The notes below the pieces were generated by a model. That model made no database searches. It was given only the letters and a program-made list of their open reading frames with translations, and had not been told where the DNA came from. The translations under genes were made by a program, and so were the position numbers. A stretch of DNA of 48,612 bases from Flexilinea sp. (GTDB lineage: Bacteria > Chloroflexota > Anaerolineae > Anaerolineales > Anaerolineaceae), in the NCBI GenBank assembly GCA_017432685.1, contig JAFRIR010000100.1, forward strand, positions 1 to 48,612. The letters run 5' to 3'. The first letter of the stretch is position 1; the number at the start of each line of letters is the position of its first letter. Shown piece after piece: positions 48,030 to 48,612 of the stretch.

Positions 48030-48054
48030 AATTTGTTTTTCTTTGGGGGATAAT

Positions 48055-48612
48055 ATGCTTTTATGGGTCGTTGCGGCGCTGGTCGCCGGGTTTATCAAAG
48101 GACTTTGCGGGGTGGGCGATGCCCCGGTGTTTTCCTCGATCATGTCGTTTGCGGAAAATAATATCGATATTTCTCCGGTGAGCCTGATTCCCAGCCTGCC
48201 GGCAAACCTTTATATCACCTGGCAAAACCGGAAGGCGCTGCAGCGTCGGGTCTGGGTACCGATGGCGCTGCTGTTGATCGCGGGGACGATTCCCGGGACG
48301 ATCCTGCTGAAGAATGCCGATACCGGGAAGCTGAAGCTGTTCTTCGGGTTTTTCATCATCTTTGTCGGTATCCTGATGCTGTTTAATGAACTGAACACAA
48401 AGAAGGTCAAACCTTCCAAATGGCTGCTGTTTGCGGTGGGTGTGATTTCCGGCATCAGCAGCGGATTGTTTGGCATCGGTGTGATGCTGATCGTTTATAT
48501 CACGATGACGACCAATGATATGCGTTCCTTCAAAGGGAATATTTGCGCGATATTTGCATCAGAGAATATCATTCGTCTGGTCATGTATCTCATTCTCGGC
48601 ATGTTCACCAAA
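48055..48612 (+). CDS. TauE/SafE family permease, N-terminal part
   Basis: The first 186 residues of an integral membrane protein, cut by the window end. The start ATG at 48055 follows GGGGGA by five bases. The N-terminal repeat (GFIKGLCGVGDAPVF) and the second repeat (SSGLFGIGVMLIVYI, then NDMRSFKGN) are the two related halves of TauE/SafE transporters, which export sulfite, sulfoacetate and similar organic anions. About six hydrophobic helices are visible. The substrate cannot be told. Confidence 0.88.
   Translation, partial: MLLWVVAALVAGFIKGLCGVGDAPVFSSIMSFAENNIDISPVSLIPSLPANLYITWQNRKALQRRVWVPMALLLIAGTIPGTILLKNADTGKLKLFFGFFIIFVGILMLFNELNTKKVKPSKWLLFAVGVISGISSGLFGIGVMLIVYITMTTNDMRSFKGNICAIFASENIIRLVMYLILGMFTK

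Noticed and set aside
1..48612. tRNA, rRNA, tmRNA or other standard structural RNA
   Set aside because: No cloverleaf with a GGTTCGAATC-type arm or rRNA-like block was found on reading either strand; the GTTCGAATT at 35540-35548 lies in repeat DNA without the other arms.

Overview
The window looks like a chromosomal segment of an anaerobic, fermentative bacterium, most probably a gut- or rumen-type Chloroflexota (Anaerolineae). The main clue is a set of secreted proteins built from NBR1-type Ig-like domains, which are common in that class. A lone Flp pilin and the mix of Gram-positive-style genes (ribonuclease J, long HPF, ComF, YabE-like 3D protein, HPr/EI) also fit. A clostridial origin cannot be excluded from sequence alone. 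No rRNA, tRNA or CRISPR array was seen.

Layout. 0.3-5.8 kb: a uridine-kinase-like NTPase, a secreted solute-binding/NBR1-Ig fusion, and a coupled pair of YabE-like 3D protein and rsmA. 6.2-8.7 kb: two more secreted NBR1-Ig proteins. 8.9-12.6 kb: an MBL hydrolase, a CbpA-type DnaJ and ribonuclease J. 12.8-19.6 kb: a secreted repeat protein, a Dabb-like small protein, a hybrid histidine kinase, a phospholipase-D-like protein and an orphan XdhC. 19.6-20.0 kb: a compact, strongly structured intergenic locus with a 27-codon ORF. 20.0-21.5 kb: an flp-comF-hpf operon. 21.9-31.5 kb: housekeeping and metabolic genes (HD phosphohydrolase, wHTH, trpS, C69 dipeptidase, C_GCAxxG_C_C protein, zinc-ribbon membrane protein plus condensation-type acyltransferase, ATP-grasp plus esterase, acylphosphatase). 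31.5-35.4 kb: a PIN toxin-antitoxin pair and the general PTS proteins HPr and EI.

35.6-44.6 kb: an AT-rich defence-type island, bracketed by about 126-bp inverted repeats. It holds a nuclease-methylase fusion with a frameshifted specificity subunit, a three-Cys-motif partner protein (TcmP) coupled to a radical-SAM-like protein with an unusual CX3CX3C cluster motif, an Mrr-like endonuclease and a Schlafen/AlbA_2 ATPase-like protein. 44.6-48.6 kb: a HAD phosphatase, an AbrB-type antitoxin with what may be a PIN remnant, an Suv3-like RNA helicase, an orphan Phd/YefM-like protein and a truncated TauE/SafE permease.

The intergenic DNA is rich in repeats. There are six copies of a ~95-bp palindromic element (family A). 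There are three copies of a ~130-bp MITE-like element with a long hairpin (family B). A compound element (family C) also flanks the island. Many arrays have a strict 7-bp period; several are arranged as inverted pairs at gene ends, and two run into coding sequence.
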